Shown here piece by piece: positions 51,258 to 61,600 of a stretch of 64,000 nucleotides of DNA. Where the stretch lies: positions 1 to 64,000 of the forward strand of contig SVQO01000002.1 in NCBI GenBank assembly GCA_015065325.1, given 5' to 3'. Origin of the DNA: Oscillospiraceae bacterium (lineage in GTDB: Bacteria; Bacillota; Clostridia; Oscillospirales; SIG627). The stretch's first letter is position 1, and every line of letters starts with the position of its first letter. Both the position numbers and the translations under genes were made by a program. The notes beneath the pieces are model-generated. The model was not told the DNA's origin. It searched no databases and saw only the letters and a list, made by a program, of their open reading frames with translations.

Positions 51258-52130
51258 TTAGTCTTTCATACCGGAAGTGGACATGGTTTCAATAATGTTA
51301 CTCTGAGTAATAACGAATACCAGGATGGGCACCATCATCATAATAACGGTGGATGCCGCACCTGCGCCCTGACGGGAGATACCGCCGGTCACGATCTGAC
51401 CGATGGCGTAGTTAAAGCTCTTAAACTGCTCAGAGTAGATGTAGATCGAGGAACCTGCGTTCCACAGATCCTTAAAGCAGAACACGATCAGCGTCAACCA
51501 AGCGGGCTTAACCATAGGCATCGCGATCTGCCAGAATACGCGGATCTCACTGGAGCCGTCAAGCCGCGCAGACTCCAAAACCGAATCCGGAACGGAGGAC
51601 TGCATAAACTGACGCATCAGGTACAGACCCATACTGGTTGCACAGGCAGGAATAATTCTTGCCCAGTAGGTGTCAACCAAACGGAGCTTACTCATGGTCC
51701 AGAAGTTGGTGATCGCAGTTACCGTAGTATGGAACATCAGCGAATATACAACGATCTGGAACAGGAATGCTTTGCCGGGGAACTTCATCTTCGCCAGAGA
51801 GTAAGCCGCCATAGAGGACAGCATTACGTTACCGAAGGTACCCAAAATGGATACGAAAGCAGTGTTGAAGATGTAACGGGAGAAAGGTACCCAAGAGGTG
51901 CTCATCAGATTGAACAGAGTCTTAAAGTTACCCAGAGTGGGGTTTCTAACGAAGAAACGGGGCGGATACATCCAGAGCTCATCCAAAGGCTTCAAGGACT
52001 GCATGATGGTATAGAGCATAGGGAGGAACATGAATGCACCCATGATCAGAAGTACTACGTTGATACCGATATCTCCGCCGAGGGAGCGGTTCATTGCGTG
52101 GTTGGATTTGCGAATTCTTAATTTTGCCAT
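51258..52130 (-). CDS. Carbohydrate ABC permease, MalG type (first pair)
   Basis: A 290-residue permease started at the ATG at 52130, one base after the stop of the upstream permease gene, so the two are coupled. It has six spans and the EAA loop LESARLDGSSEIRVFWQIAMP. It ends NIIETMSTSGMKD, typical of the family. It forms the transmembrane channel with the preceding MalF-type protein. Confidence 0.94.
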   Translation of the reverse strand: MAKLRIRKSNHAMNRSLGGDIGINVVLLIMGAFMFLPMLYTIMQSLKPLDELWMYPPRFFVRNPTLGNFKTLFNLMSTSWVPFSRYIFNTAFVSILGTFGNVMLSSMAAYSLAKMKFPGKAFLFQIVVYSLMFHTTVTAITNFWTMSKLRLVDTYWARIIPACATSMGLYLMRQFMQSSVPDSVLESARLDGSSEIRVFWQIAMPMVKPAWLTLIVFCFKDLWNAGSSIYIYSEQFKSFNYAIGQIVTGGISRQGAGAASTVIMMMVPILVFVITQSNIIETMSTSGMKD

Positions 52131-52131
52131 A

Positions 52132-53082
52132 TCACTTACCAACCTTTCCAAGTAATTTACGTACCAACATATTCGAGCCGATCATCATAAAGAACAGCAC
52201 TACTGCGATGGTAGAAGCGTAACCCATTTCAAAACGGGATCCGCCGTAGTCGTCCAGATGGTGCATGATGGTGTGCGCACAGTAGTCGGGTGAGGGGAAG
52301 CCTACCAGACCGGTGATTACCGCGCCGAAGCCGAAGGACTGGGTAATTGCCATAACCGCACCGAACATCATCTGAGGCTTCATATAGGGCATGGTGATGT
52401 ACCAAAGCTCCTGCCAACGGTTCTTAACGCCGTCCACGGCTGCCGCCTCGTAAAGGGAGCGGTCAACCACCTGGAAGCCTGCGATAAAGGTAAGGAAGGA
52501 GGTACCCAGAGAAGTCCAGAGGGCTACGATGATTACGATCGCCATGATATAATCCGGGTCTTTCAGGAAGGCGATGGGAGTCGTTATCAGACCCATATCC
52601 ATCAAGGTACCGTTCAAGAAGCCGTGAGAGTCCGCGGAGAAAATGTAGGTCCACACCATATATACGTTACCGGAAATACTGGGAGCGTAGAAGATCAGCG
52701 TCATAATGGCACGGATCTTGGGGGGGAGCTCATTGATAAACCAAGCCATGATCAGGGACAGGAGGTAAGAACCGGGTCCCGTGATGGCTGCGAACACCAG
52801 GGTATTCTTTACGGAAAGAATAAAGATGTCGTCGTCCAAAAACAGACGGATGTAGTTGTCAAACCAAATAATATTGGGAGTCTCGAGCATGTTAAAGTCG
52901 GTAATACTGAAGAAAATCGACAAAATAACAGGGAGAACCGTGAAGATAAAGAAGATAATGTAGAACGGCGCCAACAGGAAATAACCGGTCTTGTTATTCT
53001 TCATCTCTTTCCAGGTCCACTGCCACTTGGTCATGTCTTTTCTCGAGACAGGTCTCTTTGCAGTTTCAGTCTTTTGAGACAT
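52132..53082 (-). CDS. Carbohydrate ABC permease, MalF type (first pair)
   Basis: A 316-residue permease with an AAGGAGAGG ribosome site. It has six spans starting FLLAPFYIIFFIFTVLPVILS, and the EAA loop YEAAAVDGVKNRWQELWYITMP. It follows the substrate-binding protein gene by 26 bases, the usual order of carbohydrate importers of the CUT1 class. Confidence 0.94.
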   Translation of the reverse strand: MSQKTETAKRPVSRKDMTKWQWTWKEMKNNKTGYFLLAPFYIIFFIFTVLPVILSIFFSITDFNMLETPNIIWFDNYIRLFLDDDIFILSVKNTLVFAAITGPGSYLLSLIMAWFINELPPKIRAIMTLIFYAPSISGNVYMVWTYIFSADSHGFLNGTLMDMGLITTPIAFLKDPDYIMAIVIIVALWTSLGTSFLTFIAGFQVVDRSLYEAAAVDGVKNRWQELWYITMPYMKPQMMFGAVMAITQSFGFGAVITGLVGFPSPDYCAHTIMHHLDDYGGSRFEMGYASTIAVVLFFMMIGSNMLVRKLLGKVGK

Positions 53083-53108
53083 GAGATAATCCTCTCCTTA
53101 CTTTTAGA

Positions 53109-56100
53109 TTAAGCCTTTTTCAGATCTTTCATATACTCTTCGTAATTTTCGAGAGTGGGAAGTCCGAATTCATCGCGTTTTCTGGTAAGCTCGGCATTGA
53201 TCGCGTCAATGTATTCCAGCATTGCTTCTACGGGATCCGCATCATCGTTATAAGCTGCGAGGAACGCGAATTCTACGTAACGGGCAACGATGTAGCCGCC
53301 GGGCACCTCAGGAGTAGCCTGGAGAGCGGAGAACTGATCCATCAGCTCTTTTCTTTCGTCGGCGGTCCAGCTCATAGATTTCAGAGCTTCAATGTTTGCG
53401 GTGGCATACTGACCGGATGCACCGAGCAGTGCGTAGTATTCCTGGCCGTAAGCAGACTGGCTTTCCGTGCTGACCCACCACTTCATAAATTCCCAAGCGG
53501 CTTTGATCTTCTTGGCGTTGTCGCAGTCCTTCATCATAACGATACCGGTTACGTTGGTATCTGCGATGTAGTTAACCTTCTGCTCACCGGTCTTTTCATC
53601 GATCACGGGGTTACCGTCCTCGTCGAACACGGGGGTGCCGGGGAGACGGGTGAAGCCCCACAGACCGCGAAGCTCGGGAGCAAAGATCGTAAGCTGAGAA
53701 TAGGTGGTGTAGCCCTGTACACCGATGGGCATTTCACCGGTACGGAAACGGTTTGCAAAATTGTAAGAGTAAGGGAAGCCGTACATGGTATAAAGCTCGC
53801 ACATTTCCTTGAAGGTTTCCAGCGCCTCGTTGGAGTCAAGATTTACGGACATTGCGCCGGTCAGTCCCTTCACGGGATCATCGCCTTCAACGGGATTGGA
53901 GTAAAGCTTCTCGCCGCGCTGATAAAGCATGATCAGAAGACCTGCCAAGGATTCGTGGTAACCGAAGTCCATGTTGTTGGTCTGGAGCTTGGGAAGCATT
54001 GCGTAAACGTCGTCCCAGGTTCTGGGAATCGACAGGTCGTGCTGCAAGAGGATGTCGCTGCGGTAGAACAGCATGGAGAAGCTTTCCGTCTCAGGCAGAC
54101 CGTAAGCTACGCCGTACAGTTCCAGAGGCTCGAGAGCCGCAGGATTGAACTGAGATTTAACTTCTTCGTAATCACTGAAGATCTCACGGCACATCTTGTT
54201 AAATTCTTTGGTTTCTTTGGAGTCGCCTGCCTTATCCTCGTAGCCTGCCGCATTCAAAGGCCGTGCAGCAGATCGGATGGCGTAGTTGATAACGGTTACG
54301 GAGCCCAGGGACATATTGACATCGGGTCCGGAGCCTGACAGCGTGGCGGGGAGCAGCGAACCGGCTGCAACCAGCTTCAAGTCAACCGCAATTCTCTTAT
54401 TGGGGGTAAAGGAGTCACTGATCAGCGATCTCATAATGGTGGACTGGTCACGGCCGGAGGTGGTCCATACTTCGACGGTCTCGTAATCTCCGGCACCTTC
54501 CGCAGTGCGCACACCGTAGCTGGAATAGTCACTGATCCAGCTCATAATAAACTGCTTGAACTCGTAAAGCAGAGAAGACCAGAAGCCTGCGGCGGCCTCA
54601 AAGCCCTTTTCCTTCATATACTTTTCGGGGCCCTGCTTTTCAACGTCCTTGGCAGGAGCAACTACGATGTAGTCGAACTGCAAGGGCTGGTTACGTGCAG
54701 TCATGATCCAGGTACCCAGGTTACCGATGTAGTCCTTCAGCTCGGAGAAGTTGGGAGCGATCAGATCTTCGTCGCCGCCCATTCTTTCCAGAAGCAGAGC
54801 TACGTTATCCAGCGTTACGGAGTCGGAACCCTTGGTGCCGGTGATCTTTTCCAGTTCCTTGGAAATATTTCTGAGCACCTTTGCTTCCGCCTTCATACCC
54901 TTAAGGACCTCGGGCATCAAACGGCCGAACTGATAGTCTCTGTATTCGTCGGGCTCAGCACCTGCGAGCATCAGAATCTGCAGGTAATACTCGTTAATGG
55001 TGGTAAGAGAGGTTTCTACCGTGTTGATGATAGAAGCCATATCGCCCAGTGCTACGCACATTTCAAGGCGATGCTTACCCTTGGTAAGATAGAACTTCAA
55101 AACTCTTTCGTTTCCGTTCTTATCCTTCACACCGTCGGACAAGGGCTGGAGCTGCCAATCGTCTCCGTACTTGAACCGGAGAGAATTTGCCTCAGCAAAG
55201 GGAGTTTCTCCGTCGATGGTCAGAGAACGGGTAACGTACATACCCTCTGCAAAGGACTGGAGGAAGCGGGGCGTGATGGTATAGTAACCGTCAGCAGGAA
55301 CCTCAAAGTCCCAAGAAATCCAGTTACCAACGGTCTGCCACTTTTCTCCGCCGATGGAGTTGAGGTAGATCTGATACGCGCTCTGAGGACGGGTAGCCGC
55401 AGAGGAACGGTCGTAAATGGGGTATATGATATTGGAGGAAGTACGATAGGGACGCTCGGCGTCGATTTCGATGGGTTTTGCTCCTGCAGCCTTATCTGCC
55501 TTGGAGTCATTCGCCTTCAAATAATCCTTATAGGATACAGCACTTTCCTTGTAGAAGATGCGGATCTCTTTCACCGCAAAAACCTCCTGAACCTCAGCGA
55601 GGGTCAGAGTGTGTTCGCCCTCCTCTATATAATAAAGGAAGGGTTCTACCACGTAACCGGTGGAGTCATTTGCAATTACGGTGCGCCACTCGGGGGCTTC
55701 CTGCTTCTTGGGCTTTACTTCGTTGCCGTCGTCATCCAGCAGGAATCCACGCTCATCGGTGCCGCCGTCCTTCTTACCGACAGCCACGTCCTCCCATACA
55801 CGGGGGAACTCCAGGTAACGGGACTGCTTGAAGGGATACTCACCATCCAGCAAAAGAGCGCGCTTAATGGTAGCGGTATTGCTGACCAGGTCGGGACTGT
55901 ACTCGCCCTCGTCTTCAACATCGCCATCGTTATTGGCATCCTTGCTCTTGCGGATCTCGCCGTCCTTGTCAGCGTCGAAGCCGACAACGGGTGCGTAGGT
56001 GATCTCAATGTGATAGTTACCGGATTTCTCAGCCTTGAAATTCCAGGTAACGTCACCGCTTTCGGAGACCAGGATCACGTCCTTCTCATTCAAGTACTCT

Positions 56101-56396
56101 TCCAGATAAACGTCTGCAGTCGATTTTTCCTTATCGTAGTCCGCAGCGGCAATGACGACCTCGTCGGTGCCGTTGGGAGCGCCCTTATGGATCAATCGAT
56201 ACTCCAGGTAATCGTTTGCTTCCAGAAGCTCTCTGATCTCTTCCATCTTTTCGGCATCTTCTTTTTGCTTCTCGGAGAGCTCCTCCTCGGGCTCGGCGTC
56301 AGCGGGCGCTGCAAAAACAGCGGTGCTGAAGCAAGAAAATACCATCAAAAAAGCAAGCAAGAGAACCAGCGATTTTGACAGAAACTTTTTCATCAT
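53109..56396 (-). CDS. Very large extracellular solute-binding protein
   Basis: A 1,095-residue secreted protein, more than twice the usual size of CUT1 binding proteins. It has a signal peptide (KSLVLLLAFLMVFSCFSTAVFA). Residues about 75-480 contain two beta-sandwich, carbohydrate-binding-like units (GDVTWNFKAEKSGNYHIEITY; NWISWDFEVPADGYYTITPRF) and a pair of EF-hand-like loops (DADKDGE, DANNDGD). Residues about 630-1095 form the binding-protein lobes (LPATLSGSGPDVNMSLGS…YGVAYGLPETESFSMLFYRSDIL…IVMMKDCDNAKKIKAAWEF). There is no lipobox. It is first in the operon. Confidence 0.88.
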   Translation of the reverse strand: MMKKFLSKSLVLLLAFLMVFSCFSTAVFAAPADAEPEEELSEKQKEDAEKMEEIRELLEANDYLEYRLIHKGAPNGTDEVVIAAADYDKEKSTADVYLEEYLNEKDVILVSESGDVTWNFKAEKSGNYHIEITYAPVVGFDADKDGEIRKSKDANNDGDVEDEGEYSPDLVSNTATIKRALLLDGEYPFKQSRYLEFPRVWEDVAVGKKDGGTDERGFLLDDDGNEVKPKKQEAPEWRTVIANDSTGYVVEPFLYYIEEGEHTLTLAEVQEVFAVKEIRIFYKESAVSYKDYLKANDSKADKAAGAKPIEIDAERPYRTSSNIIYPIYDRSSAATRPQSAYQIYLNSIGGEKWQTVGNWISWDFEVPADGYYTITPRFLQSFAEGMYVTRSLTIDGETPFAEANSLRFKYGDDWQLQPLSDGVKDKNGNERVLKFYLTKGKHRLEMCVALGDMASIINTVETSLTTINEYYLQILMLAGAEPDEYRDYQFGRLMPEVLKGMKAEAKVLRNISKELEKITGTKGSDSVTLDNVALLLERMGGDEDLIAPNFSELKDYIGNLGTWIMTARNQPLQFDYIVVAPAKDVEKQGPEKYMKEKGFEAAAGFWSSLLYEFKQFIMSWISDYSSYGVRTAEGAGDYETVEVWTTSGRDQSTIMRSLISDSFTPNKRIAVDLKLVAAGSLLPATLSGSGPDVNMSLGSVTVINYAIRSAARPLNAAGYEDKAGDSKETKEFNKMCREIFSDYEEVKSQFNPAALEPLELYGVAYGLPETESFSMLFYRSDILLQHDLSIPRTWDDVYAMLPKLQTNNMDFGYHESLAGLLIMLYQRGEKLYSNPVEGDDPVKGLTGAMSVNLDSNEALETFKEMCELYTMYGFPYSYNFANRFRTGEMPIGVQGYTTYSQLTIFAPELRGLWGFTRLPGTPVFDEDGNPVIDEKTGEQKVNYIADTNVTGIVMMKDCDNAKKIKAAWEFMKWWVSTESQSAYGQEYYALLGASGQYATANIEALKSMSWTADERKELMDQFSALQATPEVPGGYIVARYVEFAFLAAYNDDADPVEAMLEYIDAINAELTRKRDEFGLPTLENYEEYMKDLKKA

Positions 56397-56883
56397 ACAA
56401 AATTCCTCCTATTAGTCATGTGTATGTAGTGTAATTCTAGCACAACGAATATCCTTTGTCAAGAAAGCAGAAACCGCGTAAAATCAATGGTTTTTGCCCG
56501 TTTTTGAGGTCGAAAAACGCCTCGTTTTGCTCTTTTTGTGACGGGAAGGTGAATTATTTGCTTTTCAAAAGTGCACAAAAAATATAGAAAAAATATATTT
56601 ACACTTTCAAAACAATATTTTTCCCTTGAATTTACTGGGTTTTTGGCACTTGTCAAGTTTCAAATGTTATATTTTTGCATAGTATTTTTTTCCTCACATT
56701 TTGTTTATAATTTATATTTTAGCTATTTTTTGTCCGATTTTCGTCATTTTTTCAAAACGAAAAAAGAAGCAAAATCTCACATTTTTTATTGTGAGATTTT
56801 GCCAATTTCAAACTGCAAATTTCTCTGTTTTGCACATAGGCGTTTTTCGCGTTTTTCATCCCTTTCGGCGCCTGTTTTTGCTT
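56397..56883. other. AT-rich non-coding region upstream of the transport cluster
   Basis: There is no supported gene. It holds the promoter of the transport cluster and a very AT-rich stretch with GTGAGATTTTGCC-type repeats (CTCACATTTT…AGATTTTG near 56,776-56,806, a weak stem). Nothing else stands out. Confidence 0.5.
56434..56462 (-). promoter_or_regulatory. Promoter of the transport cluster
   Basis: Minus-strand TTGACA (56457-56462) and TAGAAT (56434-56439) with a 17-base spacer lie 38 bases before the start codon of the binding protein gene. Confidence 0.82.
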
Positions 56884-57900
56884 TCAGAAGCAAATTTCGC
56901 CACCGAACAGAAGCTTATCGCCCAAATAGAAGCAGGCTGACTGTCCCGCCGCATACCGCCGAACGGGTGAAAAGAACTCTACCCGCGCTCCTTCTTTTTC
57001 GAAGATGACCCGACAGGGAATAGGTTCCCCGCGGTTTCTGCCTTTAAAGGAAATCCCCTCCTTCGGCACCTGACCTTTGCGGCAGGAGACGAAACGCAAA
57101 CTCTTTACCTGCAGGGAATCCACGGAAAGCTCCGATTCTTTTCCCAGAACCACTTCGTTTTTCTCCGGAGAAAGAGCCAGCACGAAATATCGCTCTCCCA
57201 TGGCAACGCCAAGTCCCCTTCTCTGCCCTACCGTGTAGTGCACCAGTCCCTTGTGTTGTCCCAGTACCTTTCCGCTTGAATCCACAAAGTTTCCCGGCTC
57301 ACTTTTGCAATGCTTATCCAAAAAAGCGCCCGTATCCGCATCCGGGATAAAACAAATCTCCATACTCTCCTTTTCCTTTGGAGAAACAAACGCCCTTGCA
57401 CGTTCCTTTACGTCCGACTTTTCCGCCTCCGCGAGAGGAAACAGAATGCGGGAAAGCTGTTTTTGGGTCAGCTTCCACAAAAAATAGCTTTGATCCTTGC
57501 TCCGATCCCTTCCGCGGCAAAGTTCCATTCTTCCGTTTTCCCCTTTTTGAACAGAAGCGTAGTGACCCGTGGCAACCTTTTCGATTCCCATACGGTCCGC
57601 TTCCTCCAGAAGACAGGCAAATTTCATACAGCGGTTGCACTCCACGCAGGGATTGGGCGTTCGTCCGCTTTCATACACGCGAACGAAGGGAGAAACGACC
57701 CGATGATGAAATCTGCGCTTCCGATCTACCACCTTCAAGGGAATCTCCAGCCTTTCGGCAACCTGGCGGGCGCGCTTTTCTCCGTCTCCGCCGCAAAAGT
57801 CCAAATATACCCCGTAAACCTCGTATCCGGCTTCCTTCAGAAGCAGTGCTACAGCTGTACTGTCCACACCGCCGGAGAGTCCTACCAAAACCTTTTCCAT
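56884..57900 (-). CDS. mnmA: tRNA-uridine 2-sulfurtransferase MnmA
   Basis: A 338-residue protein started at the ATG at 57900, behind GAGGACG; an upstream in-frame start would overlap rnhA. The PP-loop is GLSGGVDSTAVALLL (residues 7-21). The catalytic cysteines are NPCVECNRCMKF and MEICFIPD, and TVGQRRGLGVAMG is a hallmark. It makes 2-thiouridine at tRNA position 34. It lies seven bases after rnhA and they are probably co-transcribed. Confidence 0.95.
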   Translation of the reverse strand: MEKVLVGLSGGVDSTAVALLLKEAGYEVYGVYLDFCGGDGEKRARQVAERLEIPLKVVDRKRRFHHRVVSPFVRVYESGRTPNPCVECNRCMKFACLLEEADRMGIEKVATGHYASVQKGENGRMELCRGRDRSKDQSYFLWKLTQKQLSRILFPLAEAEKSDVKERARAFVSPKEKESMEICFIPDADTGAFLDKHCKSEPGNFVDSSGKVLGQHKGLVHYTVGQRRGLGVAMGERYFVLALSPEKNEVVLGKESELSVDSLQVKSLRFVSCRKGQVPKEGISFKGRNRGEPIPCRVIFEKEGARVEFFSPVRRYAAGQSACFYLGDKLLFGGEICF

Positions 57901-57907
57901 AACGTCC

Positions 57908-58342
57908 TCAGAATTTTTGAGATTCACTGACCGCCACCGCGTCACAGCGCTCGTTGTAGGGATGACCTGCGTGGCCGCGGATCCAGTTAAAATGCACCTG
58001 ATGCGTCGTTAGTTGCGGAAGAAGTCTCTGCCAAAGCTCCACGTTGAGCACCGGCTTTTTGTCCGCTTTTCGCCAGCCCTTCGCCTGCCAAGAGGCAAGC
58101 CACCCTTTTTCGATGGCATCCACCACGTACTTGGAATCGCTGACGATCTCTACCCGACAGGGCTCCTTCAACGCCTCAAGAGCAGTGATCACCGCCAAAA
58201 GCTCCATTCTGTTATTGGTGGTCACCTTTTCTCCTCCGGAGATCACCTTTTCCTTACCGGCGTAAACCAAGATCGCGCAAAAGCCGCCGGGACCGGGATT
58301 TCCCGAGCAGGCACCGTCGGTATAAATCTTTACTTCCTTCAT
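57908..58342 (-). CDS. rnhA: Ribonuclease HI
   Basis: A 144-residue enzyme of normal length with an AAGGAG ribosome site. The active-site acids are in order: YTDGACSGNPGPGG (Asp), NNRMELLAVI (Glu), SDSKYVVDAI (Asp) and NERCDAVA (Asp), with GHAGHPYNERCD holding the conserved His. It removes RNA from RNA-DNA hybrids. It heads a two-gene operon with mnmA. Confidence 0.97.
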   Translation of the reverse strand: MKEVKIYTDGACSGNPGPGGFCAILVYAGKEKVISGGEKVTTNNRMELLAVITALEALKEPCRVEIVSDSKYVVDAIEKGWLASWQAKGWRKADKKPVLNVELWQRLLPQLTTHQVHFNWIRGHAGHPYNERCDAVAVSESQKF

Positions 58343-58450
58343 TTCGTCTCCTTACAAGTTTCTATCACCATTATACAACAGCGACGCAAAAAATGCAAAG
58401 ACTTTTCTTCCCCTTTTCCCCTTCAATTTCGTGACGCTTATTGAGCAAGA

Positions 58451-58590
58451 CGCAGCCAAATTCACGAAGCAGTTCTGCGAAGTAAATTTAGGCGAAACAA
58501 GGCGCGCAAGGGAAAGGCGAGTGAGTTTACTACCGTAAATGATCGAGACTTTCTCCGTAGCGGAACAAAGTTGCAGCCAAATTTACGAAG
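58451..58590. repeat. Direct repeat flanking a short intergenic unit
   Basis: GCAGCCAAATT(C/T)ACGAAGCAG occurs near 58,452 and again near 58,571, about 120 bases apart, with one mismatch. The unit lies between rnhA and the giant protein gene and looks like a short dispersed repeat. Confidence 0.5.
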
Positions 58591-58596
58591 CAGAAA

Positions 58597-58625
58597 AAAG
58601 CCGAGGGAAAATCCCTCGGCTTTTC
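58597..58625 (-). terminator. Terminator after the giant secreted protein gene
   Basis: AAGCCGAGGG pairs with CCCTCGGCTT, followed on the minus strand by T-rich sequence. Confidence 0.8.
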
Positions 58626-58638
58626 GGTATCTTTGTGT

Positions 58639-61600
58639 TTATCCCTTTGCGTAGGCTACCGCTGCCTGGATATATACCAGAAGCTGTTGTGCCATATCGT
58701 AGTTCTCGTGGGTCTCGGGATATGCCGCCGCAATGGCATCCACGCGGTCGGTCAGGCTCAGAGCCGTCTTTCCGCTTGCCTTTTCCGTGATCTCGATCTT
58801 CAACTCGGTGGACATATTCTTCGCGTTCACGTACAGGTCAACGGTATATTCCCCTGCGCCCGCTCCTGCCAGGAACACCGCCTTATCGGTTACGTCCACA
58901 CCGTTCACCTTCACGGTAACGGTTTCCGTACTGACTGCCTGCGTAGCGGTTCCGTAGAGCCGGATGCCTACGGCACTGGTCATCACAAGTCCCTTGCCGG
59001 TGACCTTGAAGTCTGCCTCGGGATCCGTGGAGCCGCTTGCCTTAAATCCGTTCAGGAGGGTCAGGTCGGGAGTCAGATCGTGAGGAAGATCCTCTGCGGG
59101 GGTATTTACGATAGAGGAGAAGTTTTGTAATGCTTTCGCAAGAGCAACTTCCTTCTCGTTTCCTGCCCAAGCGGTCTCCGCGATCACCGCAAGACCTTCG
59201 ATGGTAAAGCCGGCATCCCAGATCACGTCGCTTTCGCCGATAACCACGTCCTTGGTAAAGTCGTTTGCGCCCACCTTGGCAAGAACGATGGAGTAATACT
59301 CACGCTTTCCGTCGCTCCAAGGAGCCAGATCCTTCTTACTTCCGCTTGCCAGGAGCTTGCCGTCCATTACGAAGGTAAAGGTAAAGTCGTCGTAAGCCTC
59401 TACGCTTTCCTTATCGAACAGGGCGCGGACTGCAACGCGGTCGGTGATGATCATGGTCACGCCGACCAGCTCCATTCCGCCCTTGACGGAAACGATGGCG
59501 TCGCCGTTCTTTTCCAAGGTATATACACCCGTAGCTTCGGCGCTTTCGGTTACGGTAACGTTTGCGGTATGAGTCTCGGGCAGGGTCAGATAAACCCGGG
59601 CATTCCACCGCTCTGCCTGCTCGAATACCACGTCGCCGCTGATTTCGGTTGCCTCGATCCGTGCGGCCTTGCCCAGAACGATCTTATGGTCACCGCCCAG
59701 GATCTCGTAGCTTTGTGCACCGGTGGTATCGGTACGCATTGCCATGGTGGAATTGATGATAATATCACTTTGAGTGGGATTAAGGATAATGGTACCGCCC
59801 TCGGTGTATGCCTTCCACTTGGAGTTTGCGAGGAGGGGCTTGTTGAAGGTACCGCCGTAAATGGTCACGGTTGCTTTACCCGTGCTATCAGCCACGGCAT
59901 ATTCTTCCGTTCCGTCGTTCTGGCATGCACCCGCAATGACTTCGCCGTTAAAGGTACCGCCGTAGATGAATACGTCTGCGTTACCCGTCTGGATCATTCC
60001 TCGTCCGCCTGCGCACAGTGCATTCTGTCTGTAGATGCTGGTGCTGTAATTATTGAAGGTTCCGCCGTAAACGGTTACCTTGGTATTGGTGATCTGGTTA
60101 ACTGAGGATCCCTCGCCACCGCCCCATACACCCTTAAAGGTACCGCCGTAGATCACGGTTTCTGCACCGTAGTAATCCGTAGAGTCCTCGGGCAGATTGA
60201 TCAATCCGCGTCCGCTGCCGAAAACATACTCTTTAAAGGTACCGCCATTGATGGTAGTCTGCACCTTGCCGTTAGCAGTGTTGTAGCCGGTAGCCATAAC
60301 GGAGTTGATGAAAGTACCGCCGTTGATGGTATTGGTGATACTTCCGGTAAAGGAATTGGCGTATGAATTACCGCCGTAAACGGTTTTGAAGGTACCGTTG
60401 TTAAAGGTGTTTGTAATGTTACCGACGGTTCCCGCCGATCTGTAGTTGCCGCAATACAAATTTCCATTGAACGTAGGACCGTGCTTGGCATCGCCGATCA
60501 CGTTGGTAACGTCGCCGGTCAATTTTCCGGCACCGGACAAATAAGCCGTCGCCGCGAAGGTGCCGCCGGTGATCGTATTGGAGATCGGTCCGCAAGAGGT
60601 GCCCGCCCAAGGTCCGAGATATACGTTGCTGTTAAAGGTACCGCTGCGGATCTCGGTAGTAACGGACGTAGTGGTTCCGCCGTAATCTGCATACAGATAA
60701 CCGTTGAAGGTACCGCCGTCAACGATCAGCTTTACGTCACCTACGGTACCCGACGCCGAGCCGCAGTAAACACCCAAATTGTTGCCCGACGAGTCTTGAT
60801 TATAGAAGGTACCGCCGTAGATTTCCAAAGTCACGTTGCCGGTAACGATATCCGCTGTTGTAAGAGAGCCCGCAAGCTTATTCCAGCCGCCGGGAGCAAA
60901 ATTCTTCTTGAACTGAGGATTGCCTCGAACGATGACATGAACATCACCGGTCTTGACACCGCGGGAGCCGCCGAAGAAGGCTCCCTCAAAGGTTCCGCCT
61001 TCAATGGTCAGGTTAATCGCAAGGGGATTGACGGAGGTGGAGGAATTATACATTCCGCCGTAGAAATAGTTTTTGAAGGTTCCACCCTTTACGGTTACGT
61101 TGACCTCTTTTGCCGTTCCGTCAGATCCGCTGGAATAGACTGTACCCTTAAAGGTACCGCCGTTGATGGTAATATTGGATATACGGTTGCGAAGGATCTG
61201 ACCGGAAATGTAAGCATTATCCGTGAAAGTACCGCCATCGATCTCCACGGTTAGAGTCTTTTCATTGGAGTTTGCGGTGGTTTTATCCTTACCCATACCG
61301 TAAAAGACGTAGTCAAATACGGGATTACCGGAGATCTTACAGATCACGTTTCCAACGTCCTGCGCCGAGGTAGAGCCATAGAAGCGGTAATAGAAGGTAC
61401 CGCCCGTGACGATGTTATACACGTCGCCCGCCGTGCCGCCTCTGTGAGAGCCGAAGAATTGGCCGATTCTGGTGGTCGTCGTGCCGGAAACCGTCTTGAC
61501 ACCGAAGGTGGTACCGGAAATATTGTTGACGATAGCCGCCGTAACGCTTTCGTTTCCGATGGTATACGCAAGACCCGTGGTTTTGCTGCTGGTGCTGAAG

